The notes beneath the pieces were generated by a model, which worked only from the letters and a program-made list of their open reading frames with translations, had not been told where the DNA came from and did not search any database. A program made the position numbers and the translations under genes. From Parasalinivibrio latis (GTDB taxonomy: Bacteria > Pseudomonadota > Gammaproteobacteria > Enterobacterales > Vibrionaceae), in assembly GCF_036825535.1 (NCBI RefSeq), contig NZ_CP098813.1:1116001-1180000 (forward strand): 64,000 nucleotides of DNA, written 5' to 3'. The first letter of the stretch is position 1. Every line of letters starts with the position of its first letter. Positions 7,688-15,691 of this stretch are shown here, in pieces.

Positions 7688-9301
7688 ATGGGCGGATTTT
7701 ACATCGGGATTGATGTGGGCAGTGGCAGTGCGCGAGCCGGAGTGTTCGACGCCAATGGCGTGAAAGCTGGTGAAGCATCCTGCCCGATCGATATCTATCG
7801 GCCGCAGCCAGATTTTGTCGAACAGTCTTCTGACAATATCTGGCAGGCGGTCTGCGACGCTGTGAAAAAGGCAGTGTTACAGGCGGGCATCAATCCGGAT
7901 GACGTGAACGGCATTGGGGTTGATGCAACCTGCTCCCTTGTAGTTCTGGATACCAAAGGCCTGCCGCTTACGGTCAGCCCAACGGGCCAGTCTTCCCATA
8001 ACATTATTATGTGGATGGATCACCGGGCCCTGCATGATGCTGAAGCGATTAACGCTACCCAGCTTCGGGTACTGGAATATGTCGGGAATGCGATTTCCCC
8101 CGAAATGCAAACACCAAAACTGCGCTGGCTGAAGCGTGAAATGCCTCATACCTGGAAAAGAGCCGGATACTTCTTTGACCTCCCGGATTTCCTGACCTGG
8201 AAAGCGACAGGGGATGACAGCCGTTCGCTCTGTTCCACCGTCTGTAAATGGACGTATCTAGGGCATGACACCGGTTGGGACAAGGACTACTTTGAAACAA
8301 TCGGCCTTGTTGATTTGCTTGATAACGGTGCGATTAAAATCGGAAACCGGATCCTGCCGATGGGGCAACCGGTCGGGCATGGCCTGACAGCAAATGCAGC
8401 TGCTGAGTTGGGCTTGGTGCCCGGTACGCCGGTGGCAACGTCAATGATTGATGCCCACGCCGGAGGGCTGGGGGTTCTGGGCATTTCAGAGGGTGAAAGT
8501 CTCGACTTTGATCGCCGTCTGGCCCTGATAGGCGGTACCTCATCCTGCCACATGGTGGTATCACCGGAACCGCGGAAAATCGACGGCGTGTGGGGGCCGT
8601 ACTATCACGCGATGGTACCGGGTTTCTGGCTCAATGAAGGTGGGCAGTCAGCAACCGGTTCGCTGGTGGATCATATGATTGCCAATCATGCGGCCTATCC
8701 GGATTTGATGGCAAAAGCAAAACAGGAAAAAGTATCCGTTTACGCGCTTCTCAATTCACATCTGGCAGCACTTGCAGGCGATAAAGAAATATCCCAGCTG
8801 ACAGAATCACTCCATATTCTTCCCTATTTCCACGGGAACCGTTCCCCCCGGGCCAATCCGTCCCTGACTGGTATGGTTTCTGGCCTGAAGCTGGATCACT
8901 CACTCGACAGTCTGGCGTTGCAATATCTGGCAACCATTCAGGCTATTGCATTGGGAACCCGCCATATCATTGATGTTATGAACTATTCTGGCTACAACAT
9001 CGATACCATCCTTGCCTGTGGAGGCGGGACGAAAAACCCTGTTTTTCTCCAGCAACACGCCAACGCCACTGGCTGCATTATCCACCTTCCACAAGAGCCT
9101 GAAGCTGTGTTGTTAGGTTCGGCAATGCTGGGGGCGGTAGCGGGAGGTGCATACCCAGGCATTCCAGCTGCTATGTCAGCAATGAGCCGGCCGGGCCGGA
9201 CTATCTACCCACAACCAGATACAGCTGACTTCTTTGATGCCAAGTACCGGGTATTCCACGAAATGTACCGGGATCAGATGAAATACAAGGCGATGATGTA
9301 G
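7688..9301 (+). CDS. FGGY-family carbohydrate kinase, pentulose kinase type
   Basis: A 537-residue FGGY kinase. The N-terminal domain begins YIGIDVGSGSARAGVFD (phosphate-binding loop), the pattern of ribulokinase-type rather than glycerol kinases. The C-terminal domain carries the adenosine-binding motif LACGGGTKNPVFLQQHA, and the active-site region has LNEGGQSATGSLVDHM. It should phosphorylate a ketopentose or related ketose with ATP in the cytoplasm. It is the last gene of the sugar operon, 35 bases after the epimerase. D-ribulose, L-ribulose or D-xylulose are all plausible substrates. Confidence 0.88.
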   Translation: MGGFYIGIDVGSGSARAGVFDANGVKAGEASCPIDIYRPQPDFVEQSSDNIWQAVCDAVKKAVLQAGINPDDVNGIGVDATCSLVVLDTKGLPLTVSPTGQSSHNIIMWMDHRALHDAEAINATQLRVLEYVGNAISPEMQTPKLRWLKREMPHTWKRAGYFFDLPDFLTWKATGDDSRSLCSTVCKWTYLGHDTGWDKDYFETIGLVDLLDNGAIKIGNRILPMGQPVGHGLTANAAAELGLVPGTPVATSMIDAHAGGLGVLGISEGESLDFDRRLALIGGTSSCHMVVSPEPRKIDGVWGPYYHAMVPGFWLNEGGQSATGSLVDHMIANHAAYPDLMAKAKQEKVSVYALLNSHLAALAGDKEISQLTESLHILPYFHGNRSPRANPSLTGMVSGLKLDHSLDSLALQYLATIQAIALGTRHIIDVMNYSGYNIDTILACGGGTKNPVFLQQHANATGCIIHLPQEPEAVLLGSAMLGAVAGGAYPGIPAAMSAMSRPGRTIYPQPDTADFFDAKYRVFHEMYRDQMKYKAMM

Positions 9302-9348
9302 GGTCATTTAACGTATTTCCCCGGAATGTGTTCCCTCACATAAATCAA

Positions 9349-9366
9349 ACTGTATTTACTTACAGT
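9349..9366. other. Small palindrome after the kinase gene
   Basis: ACTGTA / TACAGT around six bases, 47 bases past the kinase stop and 82 before the MgtC-like start. It is not followed by a T-run; it may be a regulator site for the downstream gene or a weak terminator. Confidence 0.2.
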
Positions 9367-9447
9367 CTGAAAAGTAAGCATTTCTTTCCTATTATTAATA
9401 AAAGGGCATTTATATTTTGAATGCTGATAATAATAAGAGGAGTCCTT

Positions 9448-9957
9448 ATGGAGTGGTTGGATATTTCCCCGTTTAGTTGGATAGACATATTGGTTTGTTC
9501 TGTTTGCGGCTGGATATTTGGTGTTGAACGGCAGTTACGAGGGAAACCAACGGGAATCCGAACGGCAATTCTTATTATTACCGGTACTTATTTGTTTATG
9601 CGTACAGGCTTGGCCTTGTCAGAAGATTCGTTAGATCGAGCTAGGGTGATGGGCCAGATTGTTACCGGAATAGGGTTTCTGGGCGCTGGGGTTATGATGT
9701 CCAGAAAAGGGCAAATCAGTGGCGTAACTTCTGCTGCTGTCATTTGGATGATGTCTGCAGTCGGGTTAATTATTGCGTTGGAGTATCTCCATCAAGCAAT
9801 ACTGCTGTGTGTATTCAGTATTGTTGTATTGGTGGGTGTCGGTTCACTAGAAAAATTGATGATAAAACTGCGTAAAAGTAGACTAAATAGTGGATTGGCC
9901 CATGACAATGTACAAAAACTTGTTAAATCAGAAGGTAGAAGAAAGATTCCGGATTAA
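9448..9957 (+). CDS. MgtC/SapB-family inner-membrane protein
   Basis: A 169-residue protein with four to five hydrophobic segments and the MgtC/SapB family core: VERQLRGKPTGIRTAIL in the first loop, then QIVTGIGFLGAGVMM and GVTSAAVIWMMSAVGLIIAL. Relatives such as YhiD are membrane proteins of uncertain role; MgtC itself modulates the F-type ATPase and survival in low magnesium. The C-terminal tail is short and basic and lacks the ACT-like domain of true MgtC. I chose ATG 9448, preceded by AAGAGGAG; an ATG at 9421 would add nine residues without a binding site. It appears monocistronic. Confidence 0.8.
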   Translation: MEWLDISPFSWIDILVCSVCGWIFGVERQLRGKPTGIRTAILIITGTYLFMRTGLALSEDSLDRARVMGQIVTGIGFLGAGVMMSRKGQISGVTSAAVIWMMSAVGLIIALEYLHQAILLCVFSIVVLVGVGSLEKLMIKLRKSRLNSGLAHDNVQKLVKSEGRRKIPD

Positions 9958-10108
9958 GCAATCTGTCCTTATAGCAATGTAGTGAATCCTCCTCTTTATG
10001 TCGTAAAGTCGGATTTTCTCGACATGTTTCATGCCTCGGGTGTTTTATTCTTTGCCACTTCTCTTTACTGTTGAATGAGAAAGTCAGCACATATGAAAGG
10101 AATTCACT

Positions 10109-10558
10109 TTGAGCAAATTGACTATCCGTGAAGCCCAACCCCGAGATGTAACTACCGTCCACCAACTAATTCATGCTTTAGCAGAAGACCATGGTGAAAG
10201 TGATATTATCACCGTTACGGTGTCACAACTAGAGCGAGCCCTTTTTGGTGACCATCCCAAGTTTGGTGTCCTGTTGGCAGAGCTGGGTGGCAAAACCGCA
10301 GGCTTCCTGAGTTATATGTGGCGCTTCTCAACGTGGAGTGGAACAGAATACCTGCATGTGGATGATCTCTTCGTCAATGCTGAATTCCGGAGCATGGGTG
10401 TCGGGGAGGCACTGATGCTTGAAGCCAGAGAACGCTGTTTCTCTACCGGGCGAAAGTATATGCGTTGGGAAGTTCAGGAAAATAATGAACGTGGCATCCG
10501 ATTTTATAAGCGCCTTGGAGCTAAAGTGAAGATTGTCGGTGTCTGCCGATGGCAGTAG
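10109..10558 (+). CDS. GNAT-family N-acetyltransferase
   Basis: A 149-residue GNAT acetyltransferase covering the whole fold. It has an N-terminal strand and helix (LTIREAQPRDVTTVHQLIHAL), the central strand LHVDDLFVNAEFRSMGVGEALM with the acetyl-CoA pyrophosphate loop (RSMGVG, a variant of R/Q-x2-G-x-G/A), and a closing NERGIRFYKRLGAK segment. The pattern resembles diamine or small-amine acetyltransferases. The likely start is TTG 10109, with GAAAGG upstream. The acceptor substrate cannot be predicted. Confidence 0.85.
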   Translation: MSKLTIREAQPRDVTTVHQLIHALAEDHGESDIITVTVSQLERALFGDHPKFGVLLAELGGKTAGFLSYMWRFSTWSGTEYLHVDDLFVNAEFRSMGVGEALMLEARERCFSTGRKYMRWEVQENNERGIRFYKRLGAKVKIVGVCRWQ

Positions 10559-10614
10559 GTGGTATTTGAAAACCTTTTATAAAAACAATCAGGTAACATC
10601 AAAAAGGGGCCGGG

Positions 10615-11352
10615 ATGAAAACAGCGTTAGTGACGGGAGGAAGTAAGGGTATCGGCCTTGCAGTGGTAAAGGCTTTTTCAGAAAAGGGATACCGGGTGAT
10701 CACTTGCTCCCGAAATGGCGAGCTTTGGGAAAGAGCGAAGAGTGAGAACGAAGTCCTAGCTGGAGTGGAGTATCACAGCGTAGATATATCTAATCCACAA
10801 CAGGTTGAATCGATGTTTTCCAAATTGCGCGCACGCAATGAATCATTGGATGTTCTAGTCAACAATGCATCGCCCCATCTTGCTTCCGCTGGAGAGTTCA
10901 GCACTGTTGATTATGATGCTTTGAAGGCGACAATCTACGATGACTTTCTCGGGCATGCACACTGCCTAAAAGCAGGTTTGGCACTGATGGAAAGAGGTGG
11001 TGCTGTGGTTAATGTCAGTTCAGTAAATGGCCTTCGACCAACGCCTAACGCCGCGATGTACAGCGCGGCAAAACATGCAATGGAAGGCCTTACCCGCTCA
11101 GTTGCACTAGAAGTAATTGGTAAGGGGATTCGGGTGAATGCTGTCGCCCCTGGGGTTACCTGGACGCCACGTTGGGAAAAGAAAAAAGAACAGAATCCAA
11201 ATATATGTGAAGAGGTTGAAAAGGTGGTGCCAGCAGGAAGGTTTGCAGACCCCAGGGAGATAGCAAAAGCAATCATGTGGCTGTGCTCTGATGAGGCCAG
11301 TTACGTAGTTGGACATACCCTTGTCATTGATGGTGGGCTTTCATTGCAATAA
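10615..11352 (+). CDS. Short-chain dehydrogenase/reductase
   Basis: A 245-residue classical SDR. The Rossmann glycine motif TGGSKGIG is at residues 7-14, the NNA motif in VLVNNASP, the catalytic serine in VVNVSSVNG and the catalytic pair in YSAAKHA (Y-x3-K). The C-terminal part has the usual NAVAPG and VIDGG motifs. It should oxidise or reduce an alcohol/ketone with NAD(P). A basic side chain after the second strand (CSRNGE) suggests NADP(H), weakly. It lies 56 bases after the acetyltransferase and may be co-transcribed with it. The substrate is unknown. Confidence 0.9.
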   Translation: MKTALVTGGSKGIGLAVVKAFSEKGYRVITCSRNGELWERAKSENEVLAGVEYHSVDISNPQQVESMFSKLRARNESLDVLVNNASPHLASAGEFSTVDYDALKATIYDDFLGHAHCLKAGLALMERGGAVVNVSSVNGLRPTPNAAMYSAAKHAMEGLTRSVALEVIGKGIRVNAVAPGVTWTPRWEKKKEQNPNICEEVEKVVPAGRFADPREIAKAIMWLCSDEASYVVGHTLVIDGGLSLQ

Positions 11353-11361
11353 ACCGGTCAC

Positions 11362-11379
11362 AGGGACTACGCAGTCCCT
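11362..11379 (+). terminator. Stem-loop after the SDR gene
   Basis: AGGGACT / AGTCCCT around ACGC, 10 bases after the SDR stop. Only TT follows, so it is a weak intrinsic terminator or a 3' stabiliser. Confidence 0.4.
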
Positions 11380-11446
11380 TGAATAAGCCTATGGCCTCCT
11401 TAAATCTGGTCTAGCCTAAAGGAAACAGGTTTATGGAGGGAGGCAT

Positions 11447-11827
11447 ATGCCATTTATCCATATCAAATCATTACCTCTGGCATACCCTGCGGAAATGGAT
11501 GCTGTCGTGACTTCTATCGCCAGGCTTTTCTCAGAAGAAACCCACATAGATTTAAAACACATCCATGTCACTTGGGAGTACTTTGAATCAGGCCTTTATG
11601 CGAGAGGAGATCAGGCTCCCACTCTTCAACCTACTGAAGGCATTCCTGTGATTGTCGACCTTTTAATCCCGGATTCAAATACCGATAAAGACATTCACCA
11701 CATGCTTGAAACCATTGCCAGCGCTATTGCCGGGTCATCCGGTATTTCAAGGGAAAACATCTTTATCAACTGCCGGATGGCACAGTCAGGGCGGGTATTT
11801 GATGCCGGGGAAATTGCGCATTGGTAG
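11447..11827 (+). CDS. DUF1904 protein, tautomerase-like fold
   Basis: A 126-residue protein matching the DUF1904 pattern. It begins Met-Pro, and an N-terminal proline exposed after methionine removal is the catalytic base of the 4-oxalocrotonate tautomerase/MIF superfamily. Further landmarks are HIHVTWEYFESGLYARGD and ENIFINCRMAQSGRVFDAGEIAHW. By superfamily it would be a small cytoplasmic tautomerase, but no activity is established for DUF1904 that I know of. GGAGG precedes the start. It ends 39 bases before the convergent LacI gene, with a shared hairpin between. Confidence 0.75.
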   Translation: MPFIHIKSLPLAYPAEMDAVVTSIARLFSEETHIDLKHIHVTWEYFESGLYARGDQAPTLQPTEGIPVIVDLLIPDSNTDKDIHHMLETIASAIAGSSGISRENIFINCRMAQSGRVFDAGEIAHW

Positions 11828-11831
11828 TATG

Positions 11832-11858
11832 CAGGGTGAAGCTAGTTTCATCACCCTG
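11832..11858. terminator. Bidirectional terminator between convergent genes
   Basis: CAGGGTGA (11832-11839) pairs with TCACCCTG (11851-11858) around an 11-base loop. It sits exactly between the DUF1904 stop (11827) and the stop of the convergent LacI gene (11867), so it can serve both, although T-runs are short. Confidence 0.5.
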
Positions 11859-11866
11859 TTCCAATG

Positions 11867-12946
11867 TCATAGAATTGGTGTTGAGACAGACGCGCCGGAT
11901 TCAATATTCACTTTGGTCAGTTGGCGACTGAAGTAAGCTGATTCTTTTGACACAATGGTCATCAGTAATTGGATTGAAGCTTCGGCAAGCGTCTTGAAGT
12001 CAGTGCTTATGGTCGTAAGCGGCGGCGTCATCATGGAGGCTATGTCCAGGTTATCAAAACCAATGACGGAGAATTCCCTCGGTATCGAAACTTTCCTGTC
12101 TCGCAGGCAATCCATAAGAGAAACGGCTACCATATCGCAAATACAAAAAGCCGATGTATATCCGTCCAAGGCACCTGTTTCCAAGGCATGAGGCAACACT
12201 TTTGCTGCCCCAAAATCCATTCCGCCATGGTCGTGCAAAATAGTATCTGCGAAGGCCTCGTCTCCCATTTCAGATTTGGCGTAATCTTCCAAAATAAGAA
12301 AGTCCTCGGGCCGGTATTCATAACCGGCCATTTCCAATGCTCGGATAAAACCGGCCTTTCTTTGGTACAAGGAGTGGCGGTAGTTGGAGCCGATAAACTT
12401 AATCCTTTTATGACCGTTATTTATCAGAGTATTGGCAGCCAGATATCCGCCAAACTCATAATCGGGAGAGATACTGGAAATATGCATCTCCATATCTGAG
12501 CCGTTGATGATTGCAGACGGGATTTTTGCAGCGATAAGTGTGTCTAGGATATGTGGATTATCAAGCCCAAGCAGCAGAACGGCTTCTTTCTCATCAAGCT
12601 GTTTTTTCAGAAAATCAACGTCATTGTCTTTTAAAACGATAAGGTCAATTTCTAGGTTCAATCGGTTGGCAACGGCACGCAGTTCCGTTACCAGCTTGGT
12701 GTAAAAACCGGTTGAAACACCAAGATAATCGCCAATAAGCAAGGTTAGCTTGCTTACTTTCATGTCAATTTTCAGTTGCTGTTTTTTTTTCTTGTAGCCG
12801 GTCTTTGATACCGCCTCCAGAACCTTATCCCTCACGTCCGGATTCACGTTCTCGCTGTTATTAAGGACGCGGGAGATGGTGCTCTTTGACACTCCGGTAA
12901 GGGTTTCAATATCTGTGAGCGTCGCTTTTTTTTTGTTTTGTTTCAA
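11867..12946 (-). CDS. LacI-family regulator of the uronate/oligosaccharide locus
   Basis: A 359-residue LacI-type protein. A lysine-rich start is followed by the headpiece ATLTDIETLTGVSKSTISRVLNNSENVNPDVRDKV (about 8-42; hinge region to about 58), then a second basic stretch and the effector domain (LTLLIGDYLGV... SISPDYEFGGYLAANTLINNGHKRIKFIGS... FSVIGFDNLDIASMMTPPLTTI). The last motif is the conserved LacI/GalR dimer region. Translation starts at TTG 12946 with AAAGGAG seven bases before it. It is divergent from the GH88-TRAP operon, whose promoter region carries several palindromes, and probably represses it in the absence of an unsaturated-uronate derivative (inference). Confidence 0.9.
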   Translation of the reverse strand: MKQNKKKATLTDIETLTGVSKSTISRVLNNSENVNPDVRDKVLEAVSKTGYKKKKQQLKIDMKVSKLTLLIGDYLGVSTGFYTKLVTELRAVANRLNLEIDLIVLKDNDVDFLKKQLDEKEAVLLLGLDNPHILDTLIAAKIPSAIINGSDMEMHISSISPDYEFGGYLAANTLINNGHKRIKFIGSNYRHSLYQRKAGFIRALEMAGYEYRPEDFLILEDYAKSEMGDEAFADTILHDHGGMDFGAAKVLPHALETGALDGYTSAFCICDMVAVSLMDCLRDRKVSIPREFSVIGFDNLDIASMMTPPLTTISTDFKTLAEASIQLLMTIVSKESAYFSRQLTKVNIESGASVSTPIL

Positions 12947-13101
12947 AAAGATACTCCTTTCCGTTAACAGCGTGTTCTTGCTGTGAACTCATAATCCCTT
13001 GTCGCCAGATGATTCAGAGACGATGTATTTTCAAATCAAACATATATAGAAAAGAGTGTACAAAAATTTTCCCATGTTTGAAATTTTTCTTAGAAATAGT
13101 G

Positions 13102-13122
13102 TTGGGAAATCGATATTCCCAA
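13102..13122. promoter_or_regulatory. Candidate operator 1, GH88 locus
   Basis: TTGGGAA / TTCCCAA arms around ATCGATA, which itself contains the palindrome ATCGAT. A 21-bp symmetric site of the size bound by LacI-family dimers, in the divergent region next to the LacI gene. Confidence 0.45.
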
Positions 13123-13127
13123 AAATT

Positions 13128-13143
13128 TTTCACGAATGTGAAA
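13128..13143. promoter_or_regulatory. Candidate operator 2, GH88 locus
   Basis: TTTCAC / GTGAAA around GAAT, six bases downstream of candidate operator 1. A small symmetric site whose outer part (TTTCA...TGAAA) recurs in the palindrome at 13286. Confidence 0.3.
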
Positions 13144-13285
13144 TGAACAAACTTAGGTAAATGTGTTGAGTTTTAGCTTGAGTAATTGAATTAATTGCCT
13201 GAAATTTAATAAGTTAAGTAAAGCTGGAGAGCTGAGATACTAATTATCCAATAGGCGCGTAATTCCATATATTTAATTCTGAAAA

Positions 13286-13303
13286 ATTTCATGAGCATGA
13301 AAT
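13286..13303. promoter_or_regulatory. Candidate operator 3, GH88 locus
   Basis: Perfect 8-bp arms ATTTCATG / CATGAAAT around AG, 103 bases upstream of the GH88 start. Proximity to the coding region suggests a repressor site overlapping or following the promoter. Confidence 0.4.
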
Positions 13304-13405
13304 ATTTCTTTTGTTGTGATCTGGATCCCGGAGAGCTTCGATGAAGCTGACTAATATATCCGCAATGTTAATTGAATGTGAATTTGGTATTTTCTGGGAA
13401 AATGT

Positions 13406-14590
13406 ATGCATGTAGATGTTGAAGCGATTGAGCAGGAATTGAGTTCGCTGAAGATAATAAAGAAAAATAATATTTATCAAAGTCAGCTGGAAAGCGTTCT
13501 TTTTTCAATAGAAAGAAACATTAGCCGAATTGGGAACAGAAATCCGAAAATCGGCAACAGCGATTATTCTTATCAGTTTTGTGGACCAGCTGACTGGGTT
13601 TCTGGGTTTTGGTGCGGACAGTTATGGCTGTCATACATGGTGACCGCGAAGTCAGAATTTAAAAACAGTGCACTTCTTAGAAAAAAATACTTTAAGACGT
13701 TATTAAACAACCCGGATTGGACTGACCATGACTTAGGCTTTCAATTCAGTCTAAGCGCTGTAGCCGCTTATGAATTAACAGGGGATAAAGAGTCTAAGCA
13801 ACAGGCACTTACAGCCGCAGATTTGTTGCTGGCGAGATTCAGGCGAATAGGGAAGTACATTGTAGCCTGGAATGAAACGCATGAATTGGGATTGGATAAA
13901 ACACAGGGTAAAACCATTATTGATTCTTTGCAGAATCTCTCACTGCTGTTTTGGGCCTCAGATAAAACATCAAACCCGGTATACCGTAATGCAGCTGTTG
14001 CCCATGCCGAAACCATGATGACTCATATAGTAAGGGAAGATTACAGTACATTTCATGTATTTGATTTCGACCCTTTAACTCAAAAGCCGATTCGAGGAGG
14101 AACATTCCAAGGCGCACATGATGATTCATGCTGGTCTCGGGGACAAGCATGGGCAATTCATGGTTTTGCGCAAATATATAAAAATACAGGCGACGGTCGC
14201 TATTTGGCTTTAGCAAAGAATCTTGCCGAGTATGCGATGAAAAGAATACCTTCAGACGGTGTGCCTAAATGGGACTACAGCCTGTTGGATGGACAGACTC
14301 CTTACCGTGATAGTTCTGCTGGTGCGATAACTGCTGCGGGACTGCTTTCAATTGCAGAGTTTTGCAGTCAATTAGATGAAAGGGATAAATATACAAACTG
14401 GGCGCGAAAAATTCTTGATGGATTAATTCAAGAGTGTGATTTAACGGGTAATTCAGACGCGCAGGGCTTATTAAATCAAGGTGCGTCATTCGTCAATGCT
14501 GATTTAGTAGACAACATGTTGCCATATGGAGACTACTACTATCTTGAATCATTAATGAGGATTAACGGGTATACCGAGTTCTTTTGGTGA
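13406..14590 (+). CDS. Unsaturated glucuronyl hydrolase, glycoside hydrolase family 88
   Basis: A 394-residue (alpha/alpha)6-barrel enzyme of GH88 type. It has no signal peptide, so it is cytoplasmic. Family landmarks are WTDHDLGFQFSLS (residues 105-117, putative catalytic Asp109), KTIIDSLQNLSLLFW (Asp173), AHDDSCWSRGQAWAIHG and DSSAGAITAAGLL. The family hydrates the 4,5-double bond that polysaccharide lyases leave on the non-reducing uronic acid, so the unsaturated sugar falls off the oligosaccharide. The gene heads an operon with a TRAP transporter, a DUF2264 enzyme and a secreted beta-helix protein, consistent with import and cleavage of lyase products. GH105 is a related alternative. Confidence 0.88.
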   Translation: MHVDVEAIEQELSSLKIIKKNNIYQSQLESVLFSIERNISRIGNRNPKIGNSDYSYQFCGPADWVSGFWCGQLWLSYMVTAKSEFKNSALLRKKYFKTLLNNPDWTDHDLGFQFSLSAVAAYELTGDKESKQQALTAADLLLARFRRIGKYIVAWNETHELGLDKTQGKTIIDSLQNLSLLFWASDKTSNPVYRNAAVAHAETMMTHIVREDYSTFHVFDFDPLTQKPIRGGTFQGAHDDSCWSRGQAWAIHGFAQIYKNTGDGRYLALAKNLAEYAMKRIPSDGVPKWDYSLLDGQTPYRDSSAGAITAAGLLSIAEFCSQLDERDKYTNWARKILDGLIQECDLTGNSDAQGLLNQGASFVNADLVDNMLPYGDYYYLESLMRINGYTEFFW

Positions 14591-14625
14591 TTAATGTATT
14601 AATATAAGATTTCAAAGGAGATGAA

Positions 14626-15609
14626 ATGCGTATTTCTATGAAAGCAATAGTGCTGATGATGTCTGTTTTATTGACATTCTCAGTGAATGCGAAAAATTAT
14701 AAACTTGCAACCAATACACCGGCTGACAGCCCAGCCGGGGAATTATTGCAAGATTTTGCGGACAATGTAAAAGCCAAAACTGACGGGCGTGTATCCATCA
14801 AGATATATTGGGGTGGTGCGCTCGGCGGACAAGGTGAATATATGCAACAGATCCAGAGTGGCGTTATCGGATTTGGTCTTCTGAGTAGTGCAGCATTGGA
14901 AGGTGTGGACTCAGCATTTGGCGTCATCAATCTACCGTATATGTTCCGCTCGCTGGACGAATATGGTCATGTACTAAACAGTGATTACATACAGAAAGAG
15001 TTTCTACCTCGCACCAAAAACTACAACATTGAAATCCTGGGTTACCTCAGTAATGGTTTTCGTAGTATCTACACAACCAAACCGATTAATTCCATTGAAG
15101 ATCTTAAAGGGATGAAGCTGCGTACCGCAGCAACAGATATCTACATTGAAATGTTGAAACTGTTTGGCGCTGTCCCGGTTCCTGTTCCCTTTACAGAAGT
15201 GTACACCGCTATGCAGCAGGGCATGGTTGAGGGAGCAGAGGGTAGCCTTGCCGGATTATGGGAAATCAAATTTGGTGAAGTTGCCAAGTATGGTGTCAGG
15301 ACTGAGCAGACGCGGTTGACTGATTTTATCGTTGCAAACACGAAGTTAATGGAACGAATTGATCCGAAAGATGCAGACATAATTCGATCTGAAATGAGCA
15401 AAGCGAGTGTTCTGTCTTTGGATAAAGTAGACCGCGTTCATGCTGAATCTGAACAACTTGCGGTAGAGAAGATGGGTGCTGTTTTAACTGACATTGATAA
15501 AACACCTTTTATTAATGCAGTGAAACCACTTTATGAAAAAGCACGTCAAAACAAAGATCACAAAATTGTTCTTGAATCAATCTTTGAACTGCAAGACAGA
15601 GCGTTATAA
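14626..15609 (+). CDS. TRAP transporter solute-binding protein, DctP family
   Basis: A 327-residue periplasmic binding protein. The signal peptide is residues 1-23 (cleavage after SVNA). The DctP core includes YKLATNTPADSPAGELLQ, DGRVSIKIYWGGALGGQGEYMQQIQSG, the helix-linked LKGMKLRT (arginine-containing motif that usually contacts the ligand carboxylate) and VPVPFTEVYTAMQQGMVEGAEG. TRAP binding proteins mostly take organic acids including uronates and unsaturated disaccharides. The gene has AAAGGAG upstream and lies between the GH88 gene and the fused membrane subunit. Confidence 0.93.
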   Translation: MRISMKAIVLMMSVLLTFSVNAKNYKLATNTPADSPAGELLQDFADNVKAKTDGRVSIKIYWGGALGGQGEYMQQIQSGVIGFGLLSSAALEGVDSAFGVINLPYMFRSLDEYGHVLNSDYIQKEFLPRTKNYNIEILGYLSNGFRSIYTTKPINSIEDLKGMKLRTAATDIYIEMLKLFGAVPVPVPFTEVYTAMQQGMVEGAEGSLAGLWEIKFGEVAKYGVRTEQTRLTDFIVANTKLMERIDPKDADIIRSEMSKASVLSLDKVDRVHAESEQLAVEKMGAVLTDIDKTPFINAVKPLYEKARQNKDHKIVLESIFELQDRAL

Positions 15610-15691
15610 AGCAAGTGACAGGGATATAGTGTGAGTTGAATAGTCACACTATAGTCAACAATCAGCACCATATTAAATCTGAGTTGTAATA

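Larger units (their letters stand above)
12947..13405. promoter_or_regulatory. Divergent control region between the LacI gene and the GH88 operon
   Basis: About 460 AT-rich bases without a convincing gene. They contain three palindromes described separately (13102-13122, 13128-13143, 13286-13303) and a spaced repeat CAAACAT (13037-13043) / ATGTTTG (13074-13080). Promoters for both divergent transcripts must lie here; I cannot place -10/-35 boxes with confidence. Confidence 0.5.

Noticed and set aside
6426..7778. Long minus-strand open frame (450 codons) opposite the second permease and epimerase genes
   Set aside because: The product is rich in His, Arg and Gln with no domain. The opposite strand encodes clear permease and epimerase motifs in a tightly spaced operon.
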